A stretch of 64,000 bases of DNA. Source: Rhodococcus oxybenzonivorans (GTDB taxonomy: Bacteria; Actinomycetota; Actinomycetes; Mycobacteriales; Mycobacteriaceae). The stretch covers positions 2,418,001 to 2,482,000 of the forward strand of contig NZ_CP021354.1 in NCBI RefSeq assembly GCF_003130705.1. Reading direction: 5' to 3'. The stretch's first letter is position 1. The number at the start of each line of letters is the position of its first letter. A program made the position numbers and the translations under genes. The notes beneath the pieces were generated by a model. That model worked only from the letters and a program-made list of their open reading frames with translations. It ran no database searches and was not told the DNA's origin. Shown one piece after another: positions 36,720-49,253 of this stretch.

Positions 36720-39700
36720 ATGGCCGATCAGGCGAAACTCCTCGACTATTTGAAGCGGGTCACCGCAGAGCTCTATCAGGCGCGGGCGAAGTTGCGCGAG
36801 GCCGAGGGGGGTCAGTCGCGAACCGATCGCCGTCATCGGAATGGGCTGCCGGTTCCCTGGCGGGGTGCGGTCACCGCAGGATTTGTGGCGCCTGGTGGAA
36901 TCGGGTTCCGATACCGTCACCGAGTTCCCCGAGGACCGCGGCTGGGAGCTGGCGGATCTCTACGATCCGAAAGCCGAGCAGGCCGGCAAGACGTACACGG
37001 TGCAGGGCAGCTTTCTCGACGATCCCGCGGGCTTCGACCCGGAGGTCTTCGGCATCTCGCCCCGCGAAGCGCTGGCCATGGACCCGCAGCAGCGACTTCT
37101 TCTCGAAACCAGCTGGGAAACGTTCGAACATGCCGGCATCGATCCGCGGTCCATGCACGGTCGCCAGGTCGGCGTCTTCACCGGGTTGTCGGGAATCGAC
37201 TACGCAGCGCGGGCGGGCGGCATGCCGCCCGAGGACCTCGAGGGGTACTTCATCACCGGCAACGCCATGAGCGTTGCCTCCGGCCGGGTGGCGTACAGCT
37301 TCGGCCTCAGCGGACCGGCGATCACGGTCGACACCGCCTGCTCGTCGTCGCTGGTTTCCATCCACCTCGCCATGCAAGCGCTGCGCAGCGGTGAGTGCGA
37401 GCTGGCTCTGGCGGGCGGCGCGACCGTGATGTCGACCCCCGCGGTGTTCGTCGAGTTCAGTCGCCAGCGCGGACTGGCCCGCGACGGGCGGTGCAAGGCG
37501 TTCTCCGCCGCGGCAGACGGCACGGCGTGGGGTGAAGGCGCGGGGATAGTGGCGCTGGAACGTCTTTCCGATGCAGAGCGCAATGGTCGCCGGATCCTGG
37601 CCGTCATCCGCGGCAGTGCGGTGAACCAGGATGGCGCGAGCAACGGCCTGACCGCTCCGAATCGGCAGGCCCAGGAGCGGGTGATAGGGCAGGCACTGTC
37701 CAACGCGGGGCTGGGACCGGCCGAGGTCGACGCGGTCGAGGCGCACGGAACCGGCACGAAGCTGGGCGATCCGATCGAGGCATCGGCCCTGCTGGCCGGC
37801 TACGGCCGGAATCGTCCCGTCGACCAGCCGCTGTGGCTGGGCTCGGTGAAGTCCAATCTCGGACACACCCAGGCCGCCGCCGGCGTTGCCGGCGTGATCA
37901 AGATGATCATGGCGATGCAGCACGGGGTTCTCCCGCAGACGCTGCACGTCGACCGGCCGACCCCGCACGTCGACTGGTCAGCCGGTGCGGTGTCGCTGCT
38001 CACCGAGCAACGGAAGTGGCCCGAGGTCGATCGGCCCCGCCGGGCAGCGGTGTCGTCGTTCGGCATCAGCGGCACCAACGCCCATGTCGTTCTCGAGCAG
38101 CCCCCGACGTTCGAGCCGGTGACCACCGGATCGCCTTCTCCGGCAGACGAAGTCGTGGCGTGGTGCGTGTCCGGGCACACCGAACCCGTGTTGCGCACCC
38201 AGGCCGCGAAGTTGCGCGACTACGCCGCAGACCATCCCGAACTGACGCCTGCCGCGGTAGCCGGCGCACTGCTCGGCTCACGTGCCACCTTCGACTACCG
38301 GGCCGCGGTGATCGGGGCGGAGCCGCGGGTGCTGCTGGCCGGCCTCGACGCGCTCAGCCGAGGCGTGCCCAGCCCTCACGTGGTCAGTGGCGTGGCCTTG
38401 GAAGCCGGGGACCGGCCGGTGTTCGTCTTTCCTGGGCAGGGCTCGCAGTGGGTGGGGATGGCCACGGAGCTACTGGATTCTTCGCCAATCTTCGCCGCCA
38501 GTGTGCAGGAGTGTGCCGACGCGCTTGCCCCCTTCACGGACTTCTCGCTGCTCGAGGTACTGCGGGATCGAGACCCGGCCTCACTGGACCGGGTCGATAT
38601 CGTGCAGCCGGCGCTGTTCGCGATGATGGTCGGTCTCGCGCAGTTGTGGCGTGCACACGGCGTCGACCCGGCGGCGGTTGTCGGTCACTCGCAGGGCGAG
38701 ATCGCGGCCGCCTACGTCGCCGGCGCACTGAGCCTGTCCGACGCGGCGTTGGTCGTCGCGGCGCGCAGCAAGGTGATCGCCGCATCGGCCCGGCGTGGCG
38801 GTGGGATGGCCTCGCTGGCATTGCCGCACGACATCGTGCGGGAGAAGATCCAATCCTGGTCCGGTGCCATCGAGGTTGCGGCGATCAACGGTCCGTCGGC
38901 GACGGTGGTCTCGGGTCCCGTCGATGCCCTCGACATCCTCGTCGAGCAGGTGCAGGGCGACGGCGTCCAAGCGAGGCGGATCGCGGTGGAATACGCCTCC
39001 CATTGCGCCGACGTTTCGGTGCTGCGCCAACCGATTCTCGACGCCCTGGCCTCGATCGAGCCGCACCGGTCACAGATTCCGTTCTACTCGTCGGTGTCAG
39101 GTGGTGCGTTGGACGGCAGCGCGCTCGACGCGGACTACTGGTACCGGAATCTGCGCCGCACGGTTCGATTCGAACAGGCGACGAGAGCCCTTGTGGCAGA
39201 GGGATATCGATTCTTCGTGGAGTCGTGTGGCCACCCTGTCCTGACCGTGCCGTTGCAGGAAACGCTCGAGGCGGCGGGCGTCGCCGGACGAGCCATCGGC
39301 ACCCTGAGACGCGACAATGCAGGCCTACGCCAGTTCACCGCCGCACTCGCCGAAGCCCAGGTACACGGAGTGCACGTCGAGTGGGACCGGGTGCGGTGGG
39401 CTCACCGCGACGATCGGCAGCAGTGGGTCGACCTGCCCACGTACGCATTTCACCACCGCCGCTACTGGCTGGAAAGTTCGGTGCCGCAAGGCGACGTCGC
39501 ATCGGCGGGCATGGAGACCGGGGGACACCCGATGCTCGGTGCGTCGGTCGAACTCGGCGACGGTCGTGGCGCTGTGTTCACGGGAGTGCTGTCGCCGCAC
39601 CGTGTTCCGTGGCTGAGTGATCACGCGGTGAACGGCACGGTCATCCTGCCGGGCACGGCTTTCGTAGAGCTCGCCCTGCACGCAGGAAGCCGCGTCGCGT

Positions 39701-42700
39701 GCGGACGGCTCGAAGAACTCACCATCGAGGCGCCCTTGATGATCCCCGGCGACGGTGAGGTGGCCGTGCAGGTGAGCGTGCTCGCCGACGGCGAGGCCGG
39801 CCATTCGACGGTGTCGGTGCATTCTCGACCCGCGGATGCGTCGGGGGATGCTCCGTGGACCCGGCATGCCACCGGCGTGCTCACCGCAGATGTGGACAGC
39901 GCCGACTCCCCCGAAGAGTGGCCGCCGGCCGATGTCACACCGATCGACGTCAGAGGGCTGTACGAGGTGCTCGACGACGCCGGCTACGGGTACGGCCCGA
40001 TGTTCCGGGGGTTGCGCGCAGCGTGGCGCCGCGGTGACGAGCTGTTCGGCGAGGTGCGGCTGGGCGGAGAGGACCCGGCTGCGGCGGTGGCGGGATACGG
40101 AATTCATCCGGCCGTGCTCGACGCCGCGCTGCACGTTATCGCGTTCGGAGTCGCAGACACCGGCGCACGCGACGTCCGGCTGCCGTTCGCCTGGGGGACA
40201 GTGCAACTGCACGCGGTAGGCGCAACCGCCTTGCGCGTGCACATCACCACCATCGGGCCCGAGCGATATCGGGTATCGGCGTACGACTCCGCCGGCAAGT
40301 CGGTGCTGACCGCGGACTCGTTGGCGCTCCGGCCGCTGGGAGAAACCGGGGTGTCACCCGCCGGGGCCGGCGAAAGCCTCTACCGCGTGGAGTGGATGCC
40401 CGTCGGTGCATCCGCTGCGGCCCCGGTCGAGCTGCTGCCCCTCGCGGAGGTGCTTTCCGGAGCCGATCCCGACGGCCGCGTGCTGTGGCTGGCCGGCGAA
40501 CCGGGTGATCAGTCGGACGTGCCGACGCGGGCGCACGCCGTCGCCGAGTCGACGCTCCGGGCGGTCCAGTCCTGGCTCCGGGACGAGCGCCTCGCCGAGA
40601 CCCACCTACTGGTCACGACCCGGCTCGCGGTAGCCGTCCGCGACGACGATCCGATCGACAACATCTCTGCCGCGCCCGCGTGGGGACTGATCGGGGCGGT
40701 GCAACACGAGCATCCGGACCGCATCACCCTGGTCGACCTGGACATGCAGCCCGGCGACCTGTCCGATCCCACGCTGTTGTCCATGGCGCTGGGATGCAAC
40801 GAACCTCAGCTGGCCATCCGCGAAGGGGTTCTACTGGCACCCATGCTCGCCGCCGCAGCGCCCGCCGCCGCGGCGCCCGACGCGGGACCGGCGCCCTTCG
40901 GTCCGGCCGGCACGGTCGTGATCACAGGTGGGACCGGGACTATCGGCAGACTGATCGCGCGCCACCTCGTGGCGCGGTACGGGGTCCGCCGGCTGGTGCT
41001 CACGGGCCGGAACGTACTCGATGCCGAGAGTGCGGCCCGACTGCGAGAGGAGGTTGCCGAGCCGGGTGTCGAGATCCGTGCGGTCGCCTGCGACGTGGCC
41101 GACCGTGCAGCTGTGGCGGACATGCTCGCCGACATTCCCGACCTGTCGGGCGTCATCCACGCTGCCGGTGTGCTCGAGGATGCCACCGCCGCTGCCGTGA
41201 CCCCGCAGCAATTGCACGCCGTTCTGCGTCCCAAGGTGGACGGAGCCTGGCATCTGCACGAACTCACCCGCGACCGTGAGTTGTCGGCATTCGTGCTGTT
41301 TTCCTCTGCGGCGGGTGTGCTCGGTGGCGCCGGCCAAGCGAATTATGCAGCGGCGAATGTTTTTCTCGACGCACTCGCCCAGCACCGCCGCCTCCGCGGA
41401 CTGCCGGCGATCTCCATGGCCTGGGGATTGTGGGACCGCCCGAGCGGGATGACGTCCCATCTCAATGCGGCCGACCTCGACCGGTTGCAGCGCACGGGCA
41501 TCGACACCCTCAGCCCGGAGTCGGGGCTTGCGCTGTTCGACGCGGCGCTTGCCGTCAATCGTCCGTTGATCGTGCCGATACGGCTGTCGGCGCGTTCCTC
41601 GAAGTCCGACGGTGAGTCGGTGCCGCCCATCCTGCGCCGTGTGCTGGGTATCCGTCACCGCCGCGCTGCCGCCGCCGACGCGCCGACCGGCCTGGCCGAC
41701 GAGTTGCGCGCACTCGGTCCCGCGGAGCGGCACGGCCGGGTGCTGGACATCGTCACCACCCACGTTGCGGCCGTACTCGGGCACGAGGGGAAGGAGGCGA
41801 TCGACCCGGAACGGGCGTTCAAGCAACTCGGTTTCGACTCGCTGACCGCCGTGCAACTGCGGAATCAACTGACGACTGCCACCGGCGTGCGGCTCGCGGC
41901 GACAGTCGTTTTCGACCATCCCACTGCTGACGCGCTGACTCAGGAGTTGGTCGCGCGACTTCTCGGCAGTTCTGCTGCTCCGCAACCGACCCAGAAAGCG
42001 CGAACCCGCAGAGACGACGACCCGATTGTCATTGTCGGAATGGCGTGTAGATATCCGGGGAAGGTGTACGGCCCGGACGACTTGTGGCGGCTCGTCCGCG
42101 ACGGCCACGACGCGGTGGGGGCGTATCCCGACAATCGAGGCTGGAATCTCGACGAGGTGTACGACCCGGACCCGGACCGCAGCGGCACAACGTACATGAG
42201 TGAAGGAGGGTTCCTGTACGACGGAGACGAATTCGACGCCGCATTCTTCGGAATCAGTCCGCGCGAAGCCGTCGCGATGGACCCCCAGCACCGCCTGCTG
42301 CTCGAGTGTGCCTGGGAAGCGTTGGAAGCGGCGGGGATACGGCCCGATTCCCCCGACCTCACCGACACCGGCGTGTACGTGGGGATGATGGGCGGTGACT
42401 ACGGGTTCCACCTGATGAGCCAACGCAATGTAGATGCCGAGGGCTATCTGATGACCGGGACCAGCAACAGCGTGGCCTCCGGTCGGATCTCGTACTCTCT
42501 CGGATTCACCGGTCCCGCAGTCACCGTCGACACGGCCTGCTCGTCGTCGCTGGTGGCCATGCATCTCGCGGCGCGGGCGCTGCGCGACGGCGAATGTACT
42601 CTCGCGCTGGCCGGTGGAGCGACGCTGATGGCTACGCCCGGTGTTCTCATCGAGTTCAGCCGCCAGCGCGGGCTCGCCGCGGACGGGCGGTGTAAACCGT

Positions 42701-45700
42701 TTTCGGACAGGGCCGATGGCACAGGGCTCAGTGAAGGCTCGGGGATGGTGGTGCTCGAGCGGCTCAGCGACGCAGAACGCAACGGTCACCAGGTATTGGC
42801 GATCGTCCGCGGATCGGCGGTCAACCAGGACGGTGCCTCCAATGGATTGACCGCACCGAACGGGCCGTCGCAGGAGCGGGTGATCCGCCAAGCGCTGGCC
42901 AATGCCGGGGTCGGCCCCGCCGACGTCGACGCCGTGGAAGCACACGGCACCGGCACGACGCTCGGTGACCCGATCGAAGCGCAGGCACTGCTGGCTGCGT
43001 ACGGGCAGGAGCGGGACGGACGGCCGCTGTGGCTCGGGTCGGTCAAGTCGAACATCGGCCATTCTCAGGCGGCGGCGGGTGTGGCCGGGGTGATCAAGAT
43101 GGTGATGGCAATGCGGCACGGGGTGCTGCCCCCGAGTTTGCACGGTGATGCCCCGACGCGGCACGTCGATTGGACGGCGGGTGAGGTCTCTCTCCTGGGC
43201 GAATCGGTTGCCTGGCCGGAGACGGGACACCCCCGCCGGGTCGGGGTTTCGTCGTTCGGCATCAGCGGCACCAATGCACACATGATCCTGGAGCAGCCGG
43301 CCGGCTCGGCCACGCCGAAGGTCTCGCCCCCGTCGGCATCGCCGTTGGTCTGGGTGATATCCGGAAAGACAGGGGAGGCACTACGCGCGCAGGCCGCACG
43401 GTTGACCGCCTTCCTCGATCGCGATGACGCGGAACTCCCGGATCCCGCCGACCTCGCCTACTCGCTGGCCACCACTCGATCCGGTTTCTCCCACCGCGCC
43501 GCCGTGGTCGGGGAAACGCTGACCGATCTGCGCGACGGCTTGGCTCGCATCGCCCTGGGCCGACCTGGCGGCAACGTCCTCAGCGGGACGAGTTCTCGCG
43601 GCAAGACGGCGTTCATGTTCACTGGCCAGGGTGCGCAACGGATCGGGATGGGCCGCGGTCTCTACGGCGCCTACCCGGTGTTCGCCAGGGCTCTCGACGA
43701 AGTCTGCTCCGCCCTTGATGAGCATGTGGAAAGCGCTGTCCGGCAGGTGATGTGGGACGAATCTGACGGTGGCGCCGCAAAGCTCGACAGCACCGAATAC
43801 ACCCAACCGGCGCTGTTCGCGGTGGAGGTCGCGCTCTCCCGGTTGCTGCGGGACTGGGGCATCACCCCTGACTACCTGATCGGTCACTCGATCGGCGAGA
43901 TCACCGCAGCACACGTCGCGGGAGTGTTCAGCCTGCCCGATGCCGCCGCCCTGGTGGGTGAGCGCGGACGGTTGATGCAGTCCACCCGTCCGGGCCGGAT
44001 GATCGCGGTACGGGCACGCGCGGACGACGTCGTGGCCCAGCTCGACGGCCGGGTCGATCTCGCGGCCGTGAACGGTTCCGAGTCGGTGGTGCTCGCGGGC
44101 AGCGAGCACGACATCGACGCCGCCGCAACCGAGCTGTCCGCCGCGGGCATGAAGACGACGAGCTTGCGGGTGGAGCGAGCCTTCCATTCGACCCTGATGG
44201 AACCCATCCTCGACCAGTTCGTCTCGGTCGTGTCGAGGCTGACCGCGCAGCCACCGAAAATTCCGGTCGTCTCCAACGTGACCGGGCGGATCGCCTCCGC
44301 CGAGGAGCTCACGTCACCGAGATACTGGGCGCAGCACATCCGCCAACCTGTGCTGTTCGCCGACGGCATTGTGGCCCTGGACGATCTGGGCGTCACCCGA
44401 CTCGTCGAAGTAGGTCCCGGCGCAGCCTTGGCCGCGAACGCCGCGGAGGTCGTCCCGACTGCATTCGCCGCACTGCCCGGACGCGGCGACGAGGCGCACG
44501 AAATCATGGAAGTTGTCGCGGCGGCCTATGTGTCGGGTGTCTCGGTCGACTGGGAGCGGGTGATGCCGGGTCGTAGCCGGGTACCTCTGCCCACCTACGC
44601 ATTTCAGCGCCGCTCCTTCTGGCCGTCCGCGGCCGCGCGTAACGCCGGCGATCCGACGGAGCTGGGGCTGAGTCCGGCGGATCATCCACTGCTCGGCGCG
44701 GCGGTGACACTCGACGACGATGAGACGTTGTTCACCGGACAGCTTTCGCTGCACCGGGATTCATGGCTCGTGCCGCCGCCGGCCGATGACGGTAGCCCAT
44801 CGACGGCCGACGATTCGCACACGGTAATGCCCGCAGTGCTGGTCGAGCTCACGTTGCACGTAGCCCACCACGTCGGTCTGGACCATATCGACGAACTCAC
44901 GCTGCACCACCCACTGACCCTTCCGGAGTCGGGGCTGGCCTCACTTCGCGTGCTGGTGTCGCCGAACAACGACACCGGCGGCCGCACCGTCACCATTTCG
45001 TCGAACGTGGGTGAGGCCGGCAGCGCAGACACCTGGGTTCGGAACGCGTCGGCGACCATCGACGACGTCGTCAGCTCCGAATCCGAAGTACGGCAGCACT
45101 TTTCCGCGGACGACGATGGCGAAGTTCGCCTCGGTGAAGGCGTCGACACCAGCGGCTTCGGCATCCATCCGGAGCTGCTGCAGGCAGCGCTCGAGCCCCT
45201 CCTCGAAGGGGACGGCTGGCCACTCACATGGTCGGGAATCCGTCTGCACACCGTCGGTGCGGAGGCAGTATCGGTACGTTTCTCGACGACCGAGGACGGG
45301 CGATACCGCATCGTCACTGCGGACCCCGAGGGTTCGCCTGTGTTGACCATCGATGCGCTGAAGGTGGTGCCGCGAGCGGTCGGCGGGGAAGGAGCGGGCC
45401 GCTCGGCAGGCCTGCCGCTGCACCGGCTTACATGGATTCCGGTCGAGGGCGGAGCGTCCGAGCCGGCCCTCGGCCCGGCGGTCATCCTCGGCGCAGAGGG
45501 ATTGGGCGGCGACGGGATCGGTTCCACCTTGCCGAATTATCCCGATATGGCGGCATTGCGGGCCGCACGGGAGTCGCTGCCCGACGGAGACGACCGACGT
45601 CCGTGGACGGTGCTCGTCGGGTGTGGCACCGAGGGCGGAGGCGGTCCGGAAGCGACCCATGCGCTGTGTGCTCGGGTGCTGCGTCTGCTGCAGTCGTGGC

Positions 45701-47337
45701 TCGACGACGACGAGGTTGCCGACATCTCGCTCGTGATCGTGACCCGTGATGCGATGGTCACCGAGGACGGTCGGGACCGAGGCGATCACCTCGAGGCTGC
45801 GGCAGTGTGGGGTCTTGTCGGCTCCGCGCAGAACGAGAACCCGGGCCGGATCGTCCTGATCGACCTCGACGATGCATCGGACGCCGAATCCGCCGTTGCC
45901 GCGGCGGTGGCGAGCGGAGAACCTCAGCTGGCAGCTCGGAACAACACCTTGCTCGCGCCTCGGCTGCGGCGTCTTCGCGCCGTCGACGAATCCGGCTCGG
46001 CCGTCGATCCCCGCTCGCCCTTCGATTCTCGCGGTACCGTTCTCCTCACCGGCGGCACCGGCACCGTGGGAGCACTGGTCGCTCGCCACCTGGTAGCCGA
46101 GCATGGGGTCCGGCACCTGTTGGTGACCAGTCGGCGCGGGCCCGACGCCGAGGGTTCCGACCAACTGCGGAGCGAACTGAGCGGCCAGGGGGCCGAGGTG
46201 AGCATCGTGGCGTGCGATACCTCCGACGAATCGGCAGTCGCCCACTTGCTGTCCCGAATACCGGAGGAGCACCCACTGACGGCTGTGATCCACGCGGCCG
46301 GAGTGATCGACGATGCCACCTTGTCCTCGCTGACCCCCGAGCGACTCGACGCCGTGCTGCGGCCCAAGGTCGACGCGGCCTGGAATCTGCATCGGCTGAC
46401 CGCCACGTGCGATCTGCGCGCGTTCGTCATGTTCTCTTCGCTCGCCGGAGTCCTCGGGGCGCCTGGGCAAGCGAACTATGCTGCCGCGAACATGTTCCTC
46501 GACGCGCTCGCCCGTCACCGCAGCGCCTTCGGGCGGCCCGCGCTGTCGATCGCCTGGGGCATGTGGGCACCGCCGAGTGCCATGACCGACAATCTCGGTG
46601 CGATCGATCTCGCTCGTGCCCGTCGCAGCGGGATGGTTCCGATGACCGCTGCCGAAGGCCTGGCTCTCTTCGACAGTGCGTTGACCGCCGGTGTGCCGAC
46701 CGTGGCGGCCGCTCGGTTCGACCTGTCCGGTTCGGCCGCTCCGTACGTTCCCGCCCCACTGCGTGGTCTGATACGGGAGGTGCGTCCACGCGCCGCAGGT
46801 GCGGACTCGGCGGCGACCGGATCCAGCGGGTCCGGGACCTCGGATTGGGCTCACCGCCTTGCTGATCGGTCGACGCCCGAGCAGCGGCACCTGATGCTCG
46901 ATCTGGTTCGGGGTGGGGCTGCAGCCGTCCTCGGCTATGACTCTCCCGACGCGGTAGACGCCGACCAGGCGTTCAAGGAACTCGGTTTCGACTCGCTGGC
47001 CGCCGTTGCGCTCCGCAACTACCTCGGCGCCGCCACCGGCCTGCGGTTGCCGCCGACGATGGTGTTCGATCACCCCAGTCCGCGTGCCGTCGCCGAATTC
47101 CTGCGCGGAGAACTCGTTCCGGATCCGGTGTCGGTCGCCCTGTCCGACGTCGACCGACTTCGCGCCGCCATCGCCGAGCTCGGCACCGACACCGAGGCGC
47201 GGTCGGCCGTCGCGAAGCGGCTGGAAAATCTGCTGGCAGAGGTGGCGGCGCCCGAGGAGGCGCACGCCGACACGGTCGACAAGATTCACGCCGCCACCAG
47301 TGAGGAGATCCTCGATTTGATCGACCGCGGTTTGTGA
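36720..47337 (+). CDS. Bimodular type I polyketide synthase (5' frameshift in a G6 run)
   Basis: Predicted multienzyme of about 3,538 residues if the frame is restored. The docking helix ([20 protein letters not shown]) starts at 36720 but is one base out of frame with the KS. Deleting one G from the G6 run at 36806-36811 gives [18 protein letters not shown]. As it stands, the main frame opens at 36841 inside the KS. Module 1: KS (active Cys codon 37339), AT (GHSQGE, YASH at 38992-39003, so methylmalonyl), DH ([10 protein letters not shown], His codon 39622), KR (GGTGTIG, NYAAAN), ACP (Ser codon 41839). Module 2: KS (Cys codon 42538), AT (GHSIGE, RAFH at 44176-44187, so malonyl), DH lacking its His motif and with HPELLQ for HPxxLD, KR (GGTGTVG), ACP (Ser codon 46993). 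The C-terminal docking region ends [11 protein letters not shown]. There is no loading module, ER or thioesterase. Confidence 0.92.
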
Positions 47338-47366
47338 ACCGCCGGACTACAGACTGCGCGCGAGGG

Positions 47367-47372
47367 TAGGTT
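47367..47372 (+). promoter_or_regulatory. Candidate -10 element before the acyltransferase (taggtt)
   Basis: TAGGTT ends seven bases before the GTG at 47380, fitting a leaderless transcript in addition to any read-through from the PKS. Confidence 0.4.
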
Positions 47373-47379
47373 CGGACGA

Positions 47380-48675
47380 GTGGCCAGCGAGGATCCCGAT
47401 CGGCTCTCCGCCGATGACGCGCGCATCCTGGCGCTCGAATCGGCGGAAATCACCGGTCATACGCTGAAGTTGATCGTCCTCGAGCCGGATACCGGACCGC
47501 TCGACCTCGACGCCCTGAGATCCTCGGTAGCGGCGCGACTTCCCGGTCGACCCCGGGCGAGGCAGCGGGTCGACACGTCGGGACCGGAGCCGCGCTGGGT
47601 CGACGCTGACGACTTCGAGATCAGCGACCATGTCCGGCGTCTGGCAGAGCCCGCCTGCGTCTCGCGGGCAGATTTGTGGCGGGCCGTCAGCAAGCTGATG
47701 TCCGAGCGACTCGACCATGACCGACCGTTGTGGACAATCGACGTGATCGGCCCGCTCGGCGACGGCCGCGAAGCGATCGCGGTCCGGATTCACCATGCGA
47801 TGGCCGACGGGATCACGGCGGTCCGCTTCCTCGATGCCGTGCTCTGGGATCCGCACCCGTATCCGGACTCCGGCCAGGTGGCGGGACCGGGCATTCGCTC
47901 GGCCCCTGCGAAGCGGTCGTGGTTCGCCGAGGCCCGGCGGATGCCCGGAGCGGTCTGGCGGGAACTCGTCTCGCGCGGGTCGCGCTCTCCTTTCGACCAC
48001 CCGATCGGTGTCTCCCGGGAGGTGGCCTTCACGGTCGCCCCGCTGGCAGAGCTGAAGTCGATCGGGAAGTCGCGTCCCGACCACACAACGGTCAACGACG
48101 TTCTCCTCGCGATCGTCGCCGGTGGGGTGCGCCGATGGCTCGGCGAAAGCGCGGCGGGGCTTCCGCGACTTCGTGCCCAGGTTCCGGTCAGCCTCCATCA
48201 CCGAACGGAGAGCGCGGGGGAGTTCGGGAATCGGGACTCGTTCCTCAACATCGATCTACCGCTCGGGGAGACCGACCCGCTCGAACGGCTCGACCGGATT
48301 GCCCGAGAGACGAGGGAGCGCAAACTCCTCGGTGATGCCGAAGAACTCTACGACCTGTTCCATGCCCTCGGGCGCACGAAGCACCTCGGCAGCGCTGTGG
48401 AACGGCTCGCCGGGGGCGCGCGAGAATTCAGCCTGTCGATCTCGAACGTTCCCGGCCCGGCCGTACCCGTGGGGGTGGCCGGTCGCCGGGTCGAGCATCT
48501 CTTCTCCTCTTCGGAGCCGGCCGCGCACCACGCCCTCCGTATCGCCGCGATCTCGTGCGCCGGGAGCATGGGGATCGGGCTTTGCACCGACCCGGCGACG
48601 CTGCCCGATGTCGCTCGGCTCGCGGCCGCGATCGACGACTCGTACGCGGAACTGCGCAGGGCGGCGATCGGGTGA
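47380..48675 (+). CDS. WS/DGAT-family O-acyltransferase
   Basis: A 431-residue acyltransferase related to wax ester synthase/diacylglycerol acyltransferases and the condensation-domain superfamily. The catalytic motif HHAMADG is at 138-144. A second conserved region reads SISNVPGPAVPVGVAGRRV. Family members move an acyl group from CoA, or by analogy a carrier protein, onto an alcohol. It follows the PKS by 42 bp on the same strand and could esterify the polyketide, which would replace the missing thioesterase. That role is inferred from position. A storage-lipid role is the alternative. Confidence 0.88.
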   Translation: MASEDPDRLSADDARILALESAEITGHTLKLIVLEPDTGPLDLDALRSSVAARLPGRPRARQRVDTSGPEPRWVDADDFEISDHVRRLAEPACVSRADLWRAVSKLMSERLDHDRPLWTIDVIGPLGDGREAIAVRIHHAMADGITAVRFLDAVLWDPHPYPDSGQVAGPGIRSAPAKRSWFAEARRMPGAVWRELVSRGSRSPFDHPIGVSREVAFTVAPLAELKSIGKSRPDHTTVNDVLLAIVAGGVRRWLGESAAGLPRLRAQVPVSLHHRTESAGEFGNRDSFLNIDLPLGETDPLERLDRIARETRERKLLGDAEELYDLFHALGRTKHLGSAVERLAGGAREFSLSISNVPGPAVPVGVAGRRVEHLFSSSEPAAHHALRIAAISCAGSMGIGLCTDPATLPDVARLAAAIDDSYAELRRAAIG

Positions 48676-48692
48676 GGGTGATCGCCGAACCC

Positions 48693-48698
48693 TACGAT
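48693..48698 (+). promoter_or_regulatory. Candidate -10 element before the DinB-like gene (tacgat)
   Basis: TACGAT ends seven bases before the ATG at 48706, favouring that ATG as a leaderless start over the ATG at 48697, which lies inside the hexamer. Confidence 0.4.
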
Positions 48699-48705
48699 GG
48701 CGGAC

Positions 48706-49224
48706 ATGGCGATCACTCCCGACACCAAGAACTGGACCTGGGTGCTCGAACGAGCTTGTCCCGACTGCGGGTTCGACTCCGCGGAGGTCCGGTACACCGA
48801 CATTCCCGATCTCGTGCGCGCGAACGCCGCGGCGTGGGTGCCGGTTCTGGAGCGGCAAGATGTGGCTGTGCGCCCGGACGAGGGGACGTGGTCGGCGCTC
48901 GAGTACGCCGCCCACGTGCGTGACGTGTTCCGCATCTTCGACGTGCGACTGCAGTCGATGCTGGACGAGACGGATCCGGTGTTCCCCAACTGGGATCAGG
49001 ACGAAACGGCAGTGGCGGAGCGGTACAACGAGCAGGACCCGGTGGTGGTGGGGAGGGAGCTGGCTGCGGCGGCGGCCTCCGTGGCGGATGGCTTCGACGC
49101 CGTCGAAGCCGAGCGACGCGACCGGACCGGGCGGCGTAGTGACGGCGCGTCGTTCACAGTGGAGTCGCTGGCTAAGTACTTCGTCCACGATCCGATCCAC
49201 CACCTCCACGACGTGACCCGGTAA
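48706..49224 (+). CDS. DinB-superfamily protein
   Basis: A 172-residue four-helix protein. A segment DEGTWSALEYAAHVRDVFRIF and a C-terminal YFVHDPIHHLHDV supply the His triad typical of DinB/mycothiol-dependent enzymes, a metal site often used for thiol-dependent chemistry or detoxification. The start is probably ATG 48706 (MAITPDT). ATG 48697 would add three residues. It lies between the acyltransferase and the alcohol dehydrogenase. Substrate unknown. Confidence 0.8.
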   Translation: MAITPDTKNWTWVLERACPDCGFDSAEVRYTDIPDLVRANAAAWVPVLERQDVAVRPDEGTWSALEYAAHVRDVFRIFDVRLQSMLDETDPVFPNWDQDETAVAERYNEQDPVVVGRELAAAAASVADGFDAVEAERRDRTGRRSDGASFTVESLAKYFVHDPIHHLHDVTR

Positions 49225-49253
49225 CAGTTTCGGATTCTGGGGCCCCGATTCGG

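Noticed and set aside
40340..40910. An enoylreductase domain in PKS module 1
   Set aside because: The stretch between DH and the KR Rossmann motif is too short and lacks an NADPH-binding ER motif. It is the structural half of the KR.
40831..47289. Two long minus-strand frames opposite the PKS
   Set aside because: They mirror conserved PKS domains and have low-complexity Arg/Gly/His composition typical of antisense frames.
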